Below, one piece after another: positions 63,692-64,000 of a stretch of DNA of 64,000 nucleotides. The DNA comes from Roseovarius mucosus (GTDB taxonomy: Bacteria; Pseudomonadota; Alphaproteobacteria; Rhodobacterales; Rhodobacteraceae): the NCBI RefSeq assembly GCF_002080415.1, contig NZ_CP020474.1, positions 124,001 to 188,000 of the forward strand, written 5' to 3'. Under the pieces are notes generated by a model, which was not told where the DNA came from, made no database searches, and saw only the letters and a list, made by a program, of their open reading frames with translations. Each line of letters begins with the position of its first letter. Within the stretch, counting starts at the first letter, position 1. The translations under genes were made by a program, and so were the position numbers.

Positions 63692-64000
63692 ATGACAACC
63701 GCCGCCCTCATCGTCGCCGCCGGTCGTGGCACCCGCGCAGGCGGGGACTGCCCCAAGCAATGGCAGCCCCTTCTGGGCCGCCGCGTGATCGACTGGACGC
63801 TCGACGCCTTTCTGGGTGCCGACGGCATCGACCGCATTTTGGTCGTGCTCCATCCCGATGACCTCGGCCAGCTCGCCCCTCATCCCCGGATCACGTTCAC
63901 AACCGGCGGTGCAACCCGGTCCTCTTCGGTCCGAAACGGGCTCGAAGCGCTGGCAAGCGACCCGCCCGATCACGTGCTTATCCACGATGTCGCGCGCTGT
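63692..64000 (+). CDS. ispD: 2-C-methyl-D-erythritol 4-phosphate cytidylyltransferase, partial
   Basis: The first 103 codons of IspD, cut by the window end. It couples CTP with MEP in the MEP isoprenoid pathway. The CTP-binding loop is plain: ALIVAAGRGTRAGGDCPKQW, then PLLGRRVIDWTLDAF, TTGGATRSSSVRNGLEAL and LIHDVARC. AAGAGG precedes the ATG. In many alphaproteobacteria this is the N-terminal half of a fused IspDF; whether that is so here lies outside the window. With dxs and ispA it is the third isoprenoid gene in the region. Confidence 0.93.
   Translation, partial: MTTAALIVAAGRGTRAGGDCPKQWQPLLGRRVIDWTLDAFLGADGIDRILVVLHPDDLGQLAPHPRITFTTGGATRSSSVRNGLEALASDPPDHVLIHDVARC

Overview
The window is 64 kb of GC-rich, densely packed bacterial chromosome. 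It looks like a member of the Rhodobacteraceae (Roseobacter group, Alphaproteobacteria). The support is the dusB(nifR3)-ntrB-ntrC-ntrY-ntrX order with an NtrC that lacks the sigma-54 contact motif, the phoR-pstSCAB-phoU-phoB cluster with long PstC and PstA proteins, class II DAHP synthase, and the overall protein style. No species can be named from the sequence. I see no insertion sequence, prophage, CRISPR array, rRNA or tRNA. Both ends cut through genes: an OafA-type acyltransferase on the left and ispD on the right.

Layout. 1-7.4 kb: envelope or polysaccharide acyltransferase and a methyltransferase, then two RTX proteins in tandem, one with an N-terminal glycosidase-like domain. 7.4-10.1 kb: a LysR regulator divergent from an AhpD-like / DUF1348 / PPOX-fold operon. 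10.1-18.7 kb: APH-like kinase, the isoprenoid genes xseB-ispA-dxs, a sugar dehydrogenase, a GlxA-type regulator, class II aroF and a PAS protein. 18.9-28.4 kb: yicC, gmk, a gamma-carbonic anhydrase, then the complete phosphate-starvation cluster with a Pho box before pstS and a strong hairpin between pstS and pstC. 28.4-33.5 kb: LysR, glutaryl-CoA dehydrogenase, FAD amino-acid-oxidase-like enzyme, MATE exporter. 33.7-37.9 kb: aroQ translationally coupled to an orphan LuxR regulator, then rpsB-tsf and a DUF502 protein. 38-45 kb: 3-hydroxybutyrate dehydrogenase, a candidate small RNA, a family-5 solute-binding protein, an entericidin-like lipoprotein, alr behind a proline-rich leader ORF, and a phospholipid-transport-type ABC pair. 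45-50 kb: radA, cvpA, a YdcZ protein, purF, bioY. 50-56 kb: SDR, surE-pcm-nlpD, and a thiosulfate-uptake/sulfurtransferase operon. 56-63.5 kb: the ntr nitrogen-control cluster; then divergent ispD.

How the parts work together. Most of the window is core metabolism and global control of phosphate and nitrogen. The less ordinary parts are small or non-coding: a promoter-plus-terminator cassette that looks like a 76-nt RNA at 38.9-39.0 kb; a hairpin-with-tail repeat present three times; a 16-bp triple tandem repeat before nlpD; a 16-codon Pro-rich ORF coupled to alr; a dyad in the leader of the second RTX gene; and a duplicated RTX module of about 298 codons with no net length change. All functional names rest on reading motifs by eye; no database search was possible.
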